From positions 35,001 to 99,000 of the forward strand of contig JAXRKP010000956.1 of assembly GCA_037039925.1 (NCBI GenBank): a stretch of DNA of 64,000 nucleotides, read 5' to 3'. This document shows positions 49,880 through 64,000 of the stretch, piece after piece. The notes under the pieces were generated by a model that did no database searches, was not told where the DNA came from, and was given only the letters and a program-made list of their open reading frames with translations. The stretch's first letter is position 1; every line of letters begins with the position of its first letter. Made by a program: the position numbers and the translations under genes. This stretch comes from Doris montereyensis. Lineage: Eukaryota > Mollusca > Gastropoda > Nudibranchia > Dorididae.

Positions 49880-52600
49880 AATATTTTACTTTGTCTTTCA
49901 GCATTTCCCCCTTAGGGATCACCGCAGCAGATCTTCCTCCTTCACGTTGTCCTATTCTGTTCGTCTTCATCCTTCACCGACAATCTTCATGTCTTCCTAT
50001 ATCTAATCCAAAATATCTTCTTTTTGGTCTCCCCGCCCTCTGCCTGTATGTCTTTCTTTCTTTCTTTATCAGCTCCTATTCTACCTTCCGGCGGGTGGGG
50101 TTTAGATGCCCAGTGATCTTTCTCCAGGCTGCCATGTCTTGTCATTTTCTGTTTCTTTCTAAAATATAAAAAAATTCTTTGTTTTAATGTCTCTTCCCAT
50201 TTTCTCAGAGATCTGACTTTTGGTCTGTTACCTTGAGTTTAAGCACTGTATATTGATTTAGCTATTCTATTGCCATTCATTCTGTTAACATACCCAAACC
50301 ATCAGAGCTGATTTATTTCTATCTTAGTTTTTATGACATCTGCTTTGGTTTGATTTCTTATTGTTGTGTTTCTGATTTTGTCTTTTGATGCCTGTACTCT
50401 ACTGTATTCTCTATTGTCTAAGGTCCAGGTTTCACTGCTATAGAGGAGAGTAGGGATAATAAACTGTGCTGTATACTGCCATTTTGGTTTTTGTTGACAA
50501 TTCTTGTTACCTACACATGCCTTTCCTATATAGTTATATATTGCACTTGCCTTTTTGATTCTCTGGCTGATTTCTTCTTAGTTTTACCTCTGAGTTAATC
50601 ATTACTATAGGTAATTGTAGCTTTGAACTTGTTCTAAATTCTTCCTGTCCAAATTAAGATTTTGTGTTTTAGCTTTCCTAGTTTTCTTTGCATTTACTTT
50701 CATTCCTTTTTTATTTATTTCATTTTTCATCATGTGCATATTCGACTGAAGATCCCTTTCTGATTTTCCAAACAGAATTACTGGTCTGAGCTTCCACATA
50801 CCTACTTTTATTTTCTTCATTTTTTGACGATGCATTTGCGACTGAATCCATAAATGAGATACACAAAAGAGGACTTAGCAACCCTGTCTTACTCCTATAT
50901 CTACATCAAATTCTTCAGTTACATTTCCACCTACTCTCAGTACACATGTTGGTTTTATTCTAAATACTTATAATGGTTCTTTTAAATTTTGCTCTACATT
51001 GTGTTCTTTTAAGGAATGTCATAGTTTGTCTCTCTTTCCTCACGGTGTCAAATGCTTTTTAGGTCTATAAAAACAGGTGCAAGTCAATGTTTCTCTGAAT
51101 AAATGTTTCTATTATTTGTTTAATTGTAAATATGTGGTCTTGTACACTTCTTCCTGGTCTAACTCATCCACTCTGGTGTTTTCAATTTGATCCTCTACTC
51201 TTTTCCTTAGTCTTTTCCAATATCCTGGCATACACTTTTTCTGGTACGTTTTAGTAGTGGTATCCCTCTATAGTTTGAGCATTCCCATAGTTGATCCTTT
51301 CTTGTGAATTGGTACTACCGTTCCCTTCTTGCAGTCGTCTGGCACTTGTTTTGACTTCCATGCTTGTTGACATATTGCATGTAGTAGTTTGCGTGTGTCT
51401 CTCCCTTGGTTTTGAAACATTTCTGGATAAACTTGATCTGCTCTTGGGGCATTTCATACTTTCACTTTCCTTATAGCTTTTGGATTTCTTCCATTGAGAT
51501 ATCTGCCTCTTCAGCTGTCTCCGCTGGATTATTTGTTACTCTTACTAATTGATCTGTACTCCTTGTTTCAATTGTTCTCGAGGGATTATGTACTCGTTGA
51601 AAATACTTTCTCCATGTTTCCATGATTTCGCTGTCTCCTTTCATTATTTCTCCTTTGGCGTTCTTATTTGATCGCATTGGGCATGCTTTGGTCTTTCTCA
51701 TGCTCTTCATTGCCCTCCAGACCAGCTTTTGATTTCCTTGATAGCTTTCTTGAAGTTTTTGTCCAAACTCTTCCACTGTTCCTGTTTTGCTTTCCTAACT
51801 TCCTCTTTGGCGATAGTTCTTTTTCTCACGTAATCTATCCTATCCTTGGCTCATTTGTTTGCAAGTATTTTTCCAGGCACTCTTCCTTTCCTTGATCTTA
51901 GTTTTGACATTCTCATTTGTTCTTTTCCTATCTCTGTTAATTTGTTTCCTATCATAGACCTCTTCAGTACAACTGATGAGTGTTTCTTTAAACATTTGCC
52001 ACTTTTCTTCTTCTATTGTGATATCCTTCGAATCCATCTGACTTCACTGATAAATCTTTTTATCTTAGATTGGTATATCTGTTTTACTATTGGTTTATTT
52101 AGTTCTGTTATTTTGAGTTTAGTAGCTTTCCTACTCTTTCCTTTTCTGTTTGTTTTCTTCACTTAGTAATCTCATTTTGGCAATCACTAGGGAGAAAATC
52201 AATGTTTACTCTGCATCCATTGTACTGTAAAAAAAAAGGAAGCTAACTATTATGTAGTCTATGATTGATTTTTCACATCTGTCTTCGTTTACTCTTGAAT
52301 ATTTGTGGATACCTTTATGGGAAAAAATGTGTTAGCTATTTTCAAGTTATTCTTTAAGCAAAAATTATTAGTCTCTCTCCATTTGGGAGAAGTTGTCTTA
52401 TCTCCTTCTCTACTTATTACTCCTCCTGAATTTCTACACTGTTGCCCACTCTAGCGTTCAAATCTCCTAAAATCATTAATTCCTGTGTGGATTTGAGATT
52501 CTCTGCAGCTATTTGTAAATCGTTTTTAAAGATATTTTTCTTCCTCAGTGGCATTGTTGTTTGGTCCATAAGCTATTAATAATTTAATTTCTCTTCCTTT
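49880..52600 (-). pseudogene. Decayed APE-type LINE (endonuclease + reverse transcriptase)
   Basis: Minus-strand remnant, many frameshifts and stops. In order: the endonuclease end with ELMILGDLNARVGN (near 52460; the GDxNARVG motif of apurinic-type endonucleases); a linker with EKWQMFKETLISCTEEVYDR (51840-52037); KSMRKTKACPM and the METWRKYFQRVHNP segment (51471-51776); reverse-transcriptase motif A as FIDLK then, after a one-base shift, KAFDTVRKE (about 51030-51075); motif B as DIGVRQGC then SPLLCISF (about 50880); and AKKTRKAKTQNLNLDRKN (50630-50700). Motif C (YADD) is not recognisable; that position reads LRPVILFGKSERDLQ. The C-terminal part (about 50000-50480) has ETWTLDNREYSRVQASKDKI and LWFGYVNRMNGNRIAKS, the common tail of such LINE proteins. 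Clade not assigned. It lies between the hAT-like ends and inside the presumed intron of the minus-strand gene. Confidence 0.8.
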
Positions 52601-52604
52601 TGGT

Positions 52605-52960
52605 TTAATATTTACCTCTAATAACAGTGACTCCCAGCCTACGTACGCGAGTTTCCCTTTGTTCATTTCGACCTGTATCCAACCTTGACACACCCAAGAA
52701 GAACCACAACATCTTCAGCTCAGTCAACTCCAGCTCTACTTCTTGGGTTGGTTTTGCTATTGGTGTTGTCAGGGCAACGGTTTCTAGGTCGTACATCATT
52801 GATAGACGAATTACTGTTATATTATACTTTCGCTTTAGTTTTTGCAGACATCTTCTTATCACAAAAAACACTCCCAAAACGTTTTCTCTGTCAGTTCCGT
52901 CCTGTCTGAGTTCTCTTCTTGACCTTTCTCTCGCATTCTTCATTGCTTTGTATAGTTGAC
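52605..52960 (-). pseudogene. Second LINE, C-terminal fragment only
   Basis: A single open minus frame (52943 down to 52605) reads NVLGVFFVIRRCLQKLKRKY, NITVIRLSMMYDLETVALTT, then VELELTELKMLWFFLGVSRLD and a degraded RNE(Q)xR tail. The pattern YNTVIRP-MMYGLETVAL then ELEVAELKMLRFSLGVTRMD belongs to a different LINE family from the copy at 49880-52600. It covers only the segment just after the reverse transcriptase, with no RT motifs. The block PIAKPTQEVE replaces the usual continuous run, suggesting a small rearrangement. Confidence 0.7.
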
Positions 52961-53113
52961 CTAGGTGCTAAAAAACTCTCAACCCTTCTCAACGTTTCTT
53001 TTTGTACACTAATAGCTCTCACTACATGACATAATAAAGGCAGCTATTTGTGCAGGGGCGCAGGTGAGCTTGTAAAGGGCCGCATGAGGCCCGCGGGCCA
53101 TGAGGTTGACCTT

Positions 53114-54262
<1,149 letters not shown>

Positions 54263-54515
54263 ACCGATAGATACAAAACAACACCACGGTAAATCAAAAC
54301 CAAATAAGCGAGAAAAACCCATTGAAGTGTACGTCGTATGATACGCCGTCGTCTGTCGTTACACTCTAATAACCTCCCTTACTACAACATTGCACTTAGG
54401 GAATTTTAGAGAGTAATGATAGTAATAATAAAAACAGCCTGACGACTATATCGCCAGCCAATGCGTGCAATGCATAACGTATCGGTATCGTAATGTTTAC
54501 TGTTGTCAAACTTAC
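54263..54515. other. Presumed intron sequence
   Basis: Unique DNA directly downstream (minus) of the exon donor. No feature. Confidence 0.35.
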
Positions 54516-54718
54516 CTTGATAAAATTCATTGGGCACGTAGTGTTGTGGGTTTCCCTCTATGTGAACGCTGACAATCACCTCTCTGTCGCTTAAGCCAGA
54601 ATTCTGGCTGTCGCCATGGTGTAATTGCAGAGAAAGAAGAAGGGAGACAAGTTTGGAGTAACGCAGGTGGAGAGTCGGATCGTCAACAGCAAGGCAATGA
54701 TCAGGCCCTGAAGCCTCA
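54516..54718 (-). CDS. Internal exon of an unidentified gene (5' of the pair)
   Basis: Minus-strand exon of 203 bp with clean splice signals: acceptor TTTATTTTGTCACCCCAG ending at 54719, donor CAAG/GTAAGT with GT at 54515-54514. It starts with one base completing a codon, has 67 open codons, then one base. It reads EASGPDHCLAVDDPTLHLRY, then SKLVSLLLSLQLHHGDSQNS, GLSDREVIVSVHIEGNPQHY and VPNEFYQ. Codon use and GC are higher than in the surroundings and the only other frames are short, so this is the best coding sequence in the window. The leucine-rich middle could be a helix, followed by a beta-like VIVSVHIEG strand. Its end phase fits the exon at 46475-46577 (intron of about 7.9 kb). The family is not recognised; no preceding exon with a matching two-base phase was found. 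Confidence 0.7.
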
Positions 54719-54949
54719 CTGGGGTGACAAAATAAAAGTAAAAACAATAAAAGTGAGTCCCATACTCAGAGTTGTTGAGCGTAGGTGAATCAGGAGCAGA
54801 GTACTGATTTCTGTTCTCTTTGGCATACAGTATAACGTGGTATAGTTTAGAGTTTTAAAAAATCGTGCCCATAGAACCAGTCGATTTTCTCAGAAACCAC
54901 TTTACATTCAACGTTGGGTCTTTTGCATGCAGTGTTAAAATTGCCATGA
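54719..54949. other. Intron side of the acceptor
   Basis: Unique DNA upstream (minus) of the exon; no other feature. Confidence 0.35.
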
Positions 54950-55200
54950 CGATAGTTTAGAGTAGAGGCAAGTTGTCGACCTCTCAAGCCCCGACGGTTG
55001 AAAAATGTTCCCGTGGTATTCTTTTTTCGAGTAAACCTACCACCTGTCCAGGTAGATGGATCGACACCTAGTCACATCGGAGACGGACGATAAAAAAGGT
55101 CCCGTGTGAAGATCATAACTTTACAGGGCCGTTTGGCAAGATCAAAAATCCTATCGAAAAGCCTGAGATCATCTTAGTTATGAATGTGGGTAAAATAAAA
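54950..55200 (+). mobile_element. SINE-like element, family A, copy 4
   Basis: Degenerate head (CGACCTCTCAAGCCCCGACG at 54977), then GGTTGAAAAATGTTCCCGTG, ACCTGTCCAGGTAGATGGAT, CGACACCTAGTCACATCGGA, a CGGACGATAAAAAAGGTCCC block, and GAGATCATCTTAGTTATGAA with a short CCAAATCAAG end. Closest to copies 1 and 3. Confidence 0.62.
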
Positions 55201-55639
55201 CCAAATCAAGCCAGTTCTTCCACTTTGTCACTATGCTGACTCTTCCCGTGGACTCTTCAAATAATACTCAAAGGGTTGTTTGAATTGATACGGTCTTTTT
55301 GCACCGCAAGAACAGAGTCGTGTAAACAAAGATTTGTACACAAGATTTACGACGCTTGATTTCCTGCTGAGCCATTTCCAGGAACAGGCTGTCACTCTGT
55401 CAGTGGTAAATATCCAACAGAATAGTCATCTCCCTTTCCTGTCTTTATTCCTATAGATTTATTATTTTTACTATGGGGTTACCTGAAAGATAAAATCTTC
55501 GTGGAAATCAATTAAAAACATTGAAGACCTCAAACTACGGATGTCCCACCAAGTGCAAGACATCGATAGTGTACTCTGAAAGCAAGTCATTGAAATATTT
55601 CAACGCCATATTCAAGCGTATTTTGGACAGCAATGGTGG
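55201..55639. other. Unique stretch
   Basis: No gene recognised. On minus an ATGGCTCAGCAGGAAATCAA frame (complement near 55350) is too short to support as an exon. Confidence 0.4.
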
Positions 55640-55990
55640 TAATAGAAGCGGTGTAGCTGAACCGTGATATTGTGAGCTGGTAATCACGATGACACCGATT
55701 CAAGCCCCACAACTGGCACAGTTAAGGTTTTTTTCACAAACGTTGTACTCTTAGAAAATGTACTTCATTATACTTTCCTCACTTGATACAGGACCCAGCT
55801 ATAGATAGAGAAATATCTTGTCAGAACTTAAGTACGAAAGCCTCAGGCTTGTGTATTATATGCTCCCATCCGGGAGTTGAGGCGGGCTTTGAATGAAATG
55901 GCCGGCTGATGGGATCAATGATGTACAGTCGGTGATCCTGCACTTTGGGGATATGAACTATAAATCCATTTTTATCTTTAATCTTGAACA
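55640..55990 (+). mobile_element. SINE-like element, family B, copy 3
   Basis: Best full-length member. Head: GGTGTAGCTGAACCGTGATA (box A-like, 55654) and ATGACACCGATTCAAGCCCC (box B-like, 55690-55709). Body: CTTTCCTCACTTGATACAGG, CCCAGCTATAGATAGAGAAA, TCTTGTCAGAACTTAAGTAC. Tail side: GGCTTTGAATGAAATG, ATGATGTACAGTCGGTGATC, GGGGATATGAACTATAAATC. The head places it among tRNA-derived SINEs. Confidence 0.6.
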
Positions 55991-57736
<1,746 letters not shown>

Positions 57737-57753
57737 TATATATATATAATATA

Positions 57754-57837
<84 letters not shown>

Positions 57838-57860
57838 TAATATATATATATATATATATA
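57737..57860. repeat. (TA)n microsatellite, right of the LINE
   Basis: TA run with three extra A/T steps (near 57750, 57762 and 57830-57842), directly at the truncated 5' end of the LINE. Confidence 0.97.
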
Positions 57861-58235
57861 AAGCTGAACGTCTCAAACTTTGACAGCTTATAACTCAAGA
57901 ACCACTGCACCCACAGCCGCCATATTTCACAGGTAGATTTCAAATAGCCTACTTTAGATTCATAGTCAGTATTTTAATTGACTGAAAAAAAATTGTTTTG
58001 CCTGCGATCCACGGAAGGTTTATTGCTATATCTAATTTCTCGATTGCCGGCCATTACAACAAAAGCCCTGTTTAACTTCAGTATCAAGTACTGCTTAAAG
58101 CCCTTGTAACTTCAGCATCGAGTATTAATTTGACCCAAAATCGTACTTGATATCACCCGTAACCAATACAGTGGTTTCTGATTTAACCACGGTCAAAGTT
58201 TAGAGACCCATCCTGATAATACTAAAAAATCATAC
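57861..58235. other. Unique stretch
   Basis: No gene recognised. It may contain the decayed front part of the next LINE, but nothing aligns by eye. Confidence 0.4.
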
Positions 58236-59310
58236 TCCAACACTATTTACAGGCATTCTTGTACTATATATACATTATCTTCCTAATACAATACATTTAC
58301 TTGTAAAATATTAGCGGGATGATACAAGAATGTATTCCCATACTAAAAACCATCAGGTATTGCAAAATGATCTATACTCCTTGTTTAGATGGTCTGAAAA
58401 ATGGCAATTGGGTTTCACATTTCCCAAATGTAAAGTCATGTATGTTGAGAAAAAAAAACATCCTATGATTTCATATTTTGTTAACAGATCCAGTGACTTG
58501 GTTTTGTAGAGTCAGAAAGGATGTTGGTGTAATCTTTGAAAAGAATCTGAATTTTGATGAACATATTCTTCAATGCATTGATAAGGCAAATAGAATGATA
58601 GGAATTAGTTACAGAAGTTTTTCATTTATAGATGTAAACATATTTCTTACACTATATTATAATACTGTTATTAGACGTATACTGGAATGGACATTGTATA
58701 TAGAGCCCTTTATTTAAACGGCAATCAGTTCTTTTAGAAAAAGTACAAAGACAAACGACAAGGTTATTAAGAGAATTAGAAACAGGTATATGTCATATTA
58801 TGAAAGATTGAAATTTGTTCACCTCCCCCTCTCTAAAATACAGAAGAAACACATAAAAAACGGGGGGCGGGGGCGGGGGAGGATCTTATCCAATTGTATA
58901 AAATTGTTCATGGTAAAGACAATATAGATCACAAATCATATTTCAAATTCTCATGTTTTACTCGGGGAGATAGATCTAAGAATATACGTTACAGGACGTT
59001 CTACCCCCGTAAGACATATTTGTTTAATTATAAGAAAATTCAAAGCATGGAATCGTTTACAGTTAAAAACAAACAAAAATCAAAAAATGTTAATGCTTTT
59101 AAAAATGCTATTGATAAGGAGCTCTATAATGTAAAATAGTTGTATGATGAATGAATGTGCATTGTCCTGATTGATAATTGTAAGTTCAATCATTTTTGAA
59201 ACTCTATATAACTGTATTAAGGTTTATGGGGTATTTAAAGGTCAAACGACCTACCTAGCCTGTGACACGATAAGATATGATATATGATATATGATATATG
59301 ATATGATAAA
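58236..59310 (+). pseudogene. CR1/Jockey-like LINE relic, C-terminal half
   Basis: Plus-strand remnant beginning in the reverse transcriptase: GILVLYIHYLPNTIHLLVKI (motif before C) and LA, a one-base shift, then the motif C aspartates DD at 58318-58323. Next is DTRMYSHTKNHQVLQNDLYS then LFRWSEKWQLGFTFPKCKV (58318-58440). After a frameshift comes VRKDVGVIFEKNLNFDEHI, then QCIDKANRMIGISYRSFSF and TLYYNTVIRRILEW (58500-58700), then VLLEKVQRQTTRLLRELE (58725) and LYKIVHGKDNIDHKSYF with FKFSCFTRGDRSKN (58890-58990). The end is MESFTVKNKQKSKNVNAFKN and IDKELYNVK with a stop at 59139. The 3' UTR ends in a GATATATGATATATG tail at about 59273-59310. A G-run (GGGGGGCGGGGGCGGGGG, near 58861) interrupts the frame. 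Non-functional. Confidence 0.82.
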
Positions 59311-59574
59311 TGGAATCTAATCCGTGTGAAATGTCATTGAAATTTACGGAAATGACGGCAAGTTTAAAGGGTTCAGGTATGAATAAGACAACCAGTATAA
59401 TCAGAAAACTGTTGAAAGTTAGAATACATGTCCAATATGATCACTAGGCCGCCCATATACCATACAGAAAAAAGAATGAATACAATTTTGAAGAAAAAGA
59501 AAGAGATTGAAGAAAGATCTAAGCATATGTAGGGTTGGATTAGAAACGTATTGGCGACTAAAACTTAAGGGGGA
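59311..59574. other. Unique stretch
   Basis: No feature recognised. Confidence 0.4.
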
Positions 59575-59690
59575 AAAACGACAATAAATGACGACTCCAC
59601 CAATAAAGACAGAACAAACACGTGACGCTTCGGGTATAAACCTTCGTCAGACAGCAAACGAGAAATATCTAGGAATCTAGATCTACATTC
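59575..59690 (-). mobile_element. Hammerhead-like element, copy 4
   Basis: Minus strand: TTGCTGTCTGACGAAGGTTT, then ATACCCGAAGCGTCACGTGT. The core CTGACGA (59650 down to 59644) and GTC (59626-59624) are kept, while GAAA is GAAG. It continues with TTTATTGGTGGAGTCGTC as in the other copies. Partial element, no partner arm. A family B SINE lies next to it. Confidence 0.55.
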
Positions 59691-59714
59691 AAACACTAAT
59701 TAAGGCATCACACT

Positions 59715-59885
59715 TGGCAGTAAGCTATGGAGTTGAGGACGAAATTTCCCATGGAGTTGAGGACTGAATGAAATGATTTGCCAGTGGATAGATTAATGAT
59801 GTAAGTATCTGCGCATGCTTGTGCGGGGATACATGCACTATACATCCATTCTTTATCTTTTTAATGAAATTGTACATTCAGTATA
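59715..59885 (+). mobile_element. SINE-like element, family B, copy 4 (partial)
   Basis: Only the tail half: GGAGTTGAGGACTGAATGAA (59753), GATTAATGATGTAAGTATCT, GTGCGGGGATACATGCACTA, TACATCCATTCTTTATC. The region 59735-59765 repeats GGAGTTGAGGAC twice. Confidence 0.5.
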
Positions 59886-62447
59886 TCCAACTCAAACAAG
59901 TCAAATCTAAGATACACAATATAAAAGTTAGAACGATTCCTTTAGTTCGAAATGCATTCTCATTATGTAGGTTAGCAGCAATCGCCGCTTGACTGGTGAA
60001 ATATTTCATTTAGATCAAAGTTATCTCTTGTCTTTAAGTTATGTTTCAACAATGCTGTGAAATGAGGTCAATTGTTATCTCCATCTGACATGTCTGATGA
60101 CACGATAAGCCTCACGTCTGGCGTAGAACGAAAGGGAGATCCCGCCCTGTGTGAATAATGTGTTGCTTTACGCACAAGACCTCTTGTGCTCTGCGTTGGA
60201 AATTAATTCGTCCAAAATGTAATGAGTTCTTTAAAGTGAACTTTGTGCTATAGACAAAAAACAACAACAGCAACAATAACAAAACACAAAAAAACCCAAT
60301 AAATTAACAACACACACACATACGCACACACACACACACACACACAAATACAAAAACAAAAAAAACTTAGGCTATATTTTCTTTTCTCTAAAAAAAAAAA
60401 ATCTAAACAACACATGCTTTGTGTTTCGCTTATTTGTGTTGTTATTGTTTTTTGTTTTTTATCTTCTAATGAGTGAACAGGGTTTTTATTCTCTCGTTTT
60501 CTTTTGTTCTGTAGTACGTTCCAAAATTCTTACCCACATTATCTTTCGAACTTGTCGAAACCTATCTTATTTCAATCTTGATTTTTGCATGCCGTCTTAT
60601 TATCTTTAACGTAGAGATTTTTGTAGTATATTTCATTATTGGTCTAGTGGTTTTTTCTGTAGCGGTGAATTCCTTTAATCTTTGGCAGCTTTTTTATTTT
60701 ATTTTTGAGCCTTGAAGCTCTCTCAGTTTTACAGTAGAAGCTTGATAATGCGGTCCCAGAGCAGTGGACGTCATGTCATTTCACTCAGGGCAATGGTGTT
60801 TTGTGTAATCACTTGACTTGAACAACGTGCCTATTACGTTTTTATCGTGATGAATAACAATAACCTAGCCGCATCAGTCAGATTCACGTTGACATCAATC
60901 TTCTTTTTGTTTGTTTGTGAGAGTAGAAACATTGATTGTATATATTTTCATTCAATGGTTATCCCTCGTGTTTGAGTAAGTTTATACAGTGGAGGTTTAT
61001 GGCTCCAGTCGGATAAATTAAAGGGATTCATGTTGTCAGGGAATTAAATTTGATGTTACAAATAAAATGTATTGTTTTTCAGGCAGCAGTTTTCCTTTTT
61101 GAAACTTTATTGATTTTGGTAATGATTCATAAAAAATGTTCTCTAGGTTTCCTCATATCATAAACTACATGTACCATTGTTCATAGCAGAGAACAATTGT
61201 CGTGAAAGTCAAAACATGGTGTATGCTCTTAGCCATGTTGGATATATTATGAAAAAGACACCCACTCTGCCTCTCTTCAAAAATAACTGAATAAATCCCT
61301 TGCGAACTTTTGAACAGTTATATAAAGTTGATCATTTTCATAGCTTTAGACTTCAATACAGACAAAAGATTGAAATGACTGCAAGGTTAGCCGATAGCTG
61401 TTATAAGACAAATGAAGTAACAAACACTGTGACGAATTACACATGTACCATGTCAACATTCAGTGAAATGAGCATGAACTATGTGCACGCGAGTACACTT
61501 TGAAATCCCCTCGCATTGATATTATGATATTATACGAGTTCATTGCAAAGTGAACACATGTCAAAGCATACCTTTACATACTATTAGTTCTTTTAAAAAT
61601 AATGAGTTCAAAGCAATATGAGTAAATACGTTTTATTCATGACAAAACGGGTTAGATCTACATGCTTCAATCCTAAAAATCAGAATCTTAATAGCCGTAT
61701 TTACATCAACATCTAACAGCTATGATAATTCTTTTAAGTGACCACGATACCACTTATAAATCGCATGTATGCATACTTTTCAATGGCAAACTATGGCAAT
61801 ATAGAAATAGTTTTCTAAAACATGTCGAAATCTTAATAAAAAAACGATTTGTCATAGCCTTCTTTGATAACTGTGCTGTCTTTTCATTACCGAAATACCT
61901 AAAAAATACGAGATCAACGAGGATTTGTAAAAATATTTTTATCTAGATTAAAGAAGCACAGTCGATAATGCTTTTTCCATTTCAGAGAAAAAAAAAGGCC
62001 ATAATGTCAAAACCATTTCAGATGCACATGCTTAATTTGAAAACCCAATCTCTATTAGTTAAAAAGTTATGGCTCCTCAAAGTTGGGTACTATAGTCATT
62101 CCTTCGGACTCGATAAACTCTAGTTGATATCTACTAACTTGGTGTCGCCACGAGCTTATTTCGTTCAGAACAACAACATTGCTTGCTTATGCAATGATTC
62201 TAAAAGCCCTGTGCAAGGAAGAAGATCGGTATACTGTGAGAAAATCGCATTTTAATGCATTTGGAATCTACTTCTCCAAATTGTTCCATTAATCTTTTCT
62301 CGCTTTTCTAATGGTGATAATAATAACAAGTAGGCCACCACCCTCATGTTTAACCATGTTCTTTCAAAATAAATTGAGTCATTGGTAGTGAAAATAAATA
62401 ACATTTTCCTGCTTTTAAATGAATGAAAGATTATTTTTTCAAGTGTC
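59886..62447. other. AT-rich non-coding stretch
   Basis: About 2.5 kb without a recognisable gene. Frames such as 61300-61503 and 61722-61946 (62-74 codons) lack splice sites and domains. Poly-A and poly-T runs are frequent. It contains the (CA)n at 60306-60346. Confidence 0.5.
60306..60346 (+). repeat. (CA)n microsatellite
   Basis: ACACACACA run with two interruptions (CATACGCA), about 40 bases. Confidence 0.95.
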
Positions 62448-62502
62448 ATTATCATTACCATTATCATTATTATCATTATTATCATTATTATTATTATTAC
62501 TA

Positions 62503-62580
<78 letters not shown>
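62448..62580. repeat. (ATT)n microsatellite
   Basis: Imperfect TCATTATCATT start, then about 75 bases of pure TTA repeat. Minus poly-Ile frame is an artefact. Confidence 0.97.
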
Positions 62581-63545
<965 letters not shown>

Positions 63546-64000
63546 TGTGGGTGTACTTTAATTAAAAGCACATTTCACACTACATGGAAAACAAACTGCG
63601 ATGTACACCTCTCTGCATTACAACAAGATCAAGTGTGTCGCTGTTTAAGTCATTGCGTTTCAATGGAATGTCAAGTACATGGCGTTAACGGCACGTCAGT
63701 TGAAGGAAAATTGGTATTTTTCATTTCCATACTTCTGCTCTCTCTCACTCCCTATCCTCTCCCCCCTCCTATCCCATTACTAGAAACGAAATAGGAATAT
63801 AATCACACGATAGTCTGGCTAAGCGCTATTTGTTTCTCTCTAAAAGTTTTCAAACTTCAAGTTCAAGTTAAATTGTTTTAAGTTTTTAACGCCATTAAGA
63901 GCGTTTTTTAAATTTTAGAGTTTCGATGAACCGCAAGGAGCATATCGTCAGTTTATCTCAGACGTTGAATGTGTAGTCGTGATAACACAGACTTTGAGAG
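63546..64000. other. Unique stretch to the window end
   Basis: No gene, RNA or transposon recognised. A CTTCAAGTTCAAGTTAAAT piece near 63856 shows only short internal repetition. Confidence 0.45.

Larger units (their letters stand above)
49478..53113. mobile_element. Candidate hAT-type element bounded by degraded TIRs
   Basis: The left end reads GTGTTCAAACTCAAGGTCCC with GGGCCACATGGGCCACAT just inside. The right end, read on minus, is AAGGTCAACCTCATGGCCCG then CGGGCCTCATGCGGCC. The ends resemble each other as inverted repeats and resemble the CAGGGGTGTCAAACTCA / GGGCCGCATGAGGCCCGCGG ends of widespread animal hAT elements. No hAT transposase is visible inside; the interior is a family A SINE, a LINE relic and a second LINE fragment on minus. 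An 8-bp target duplication cannot be confirmed because the tips have decayed. Two independent relics would give the same picture. Confidence 0.45.

Overview
This is a window of an animal nuclear genome, not bacterial. It has introns with GT-AG splice sites, degraded non-LTR retrotransposons (LINEs), tRNA-derived SINE-like elements, a hAT-type terminal inverted repeat pair and very heavy micro-, mini- and satellite DNA. The AGATCT-rich stretches, abundant (CT)n and (TA)n and the CR1/L2/Rex1-like LINEs suggest a lophotrochozoan invertebrate, most likely a mollusc. That is an inference from style, not a proven identification.

Layout. 1-5.8 kb: a 30-bp minisatellite, then a large family of 20-bp-based arrays cut by a 5'-truncated LINE (1.55-2.3 kb). 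6.4-7.5 kb: a 9-bp array. 8.4-9.1 kb: a 72-bp array. 9.8-15 kb: three arrays (56, 22 and 37 bp) with a SINE between them; the 56-bp array is contaminated with collinear pieces of sequence that lies 1-3 kb downstream. 15.9-20 kb: a 51-bp array with an open minus-strand frame, then a second, stronger mosaic zone. 20.4-20.95 kb: a (TTTGA)n tract that grows out of the tail of a SINE. 21.4-38.96 kb: a 17.5-kb satellite of about 350 units of 47/52 bp. 39.6-42.7 kb: four more minisatellites. 43.3-45.8 kb: pyrimidine tracts. 46-60 kb: the only gene-like part. It holds two minus-strand exons whose reading phases match (54516-54718 and 46475-46577), with a hAT-like element of about 3.6 kb, SINEs and LINE relics in the presumed intron. 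Two further LINE relics lie at 56.4-59.3 kb. 60-64 kb: AT-rich non-coding DNA with (ATT)n and (CT)n.

No complete gene is visible. Nearly all long open frames are products of tandem repeats whose period is a multiple of three or which lack stop codons. The most interesting signals are: a hammerhead-ribozyme-like core in a dispersed element (four copies, two as a 136-bp palindrome); a SINE family whose tail seeded a microsatellite; a LINE inserted into a (TA)n tract; a candidate hAT element; a pair of phase-compatible exons; a duplicated 265-bp block containing a possible 18-nt microexon; and two zones that look like assembly-consensus chimeras.
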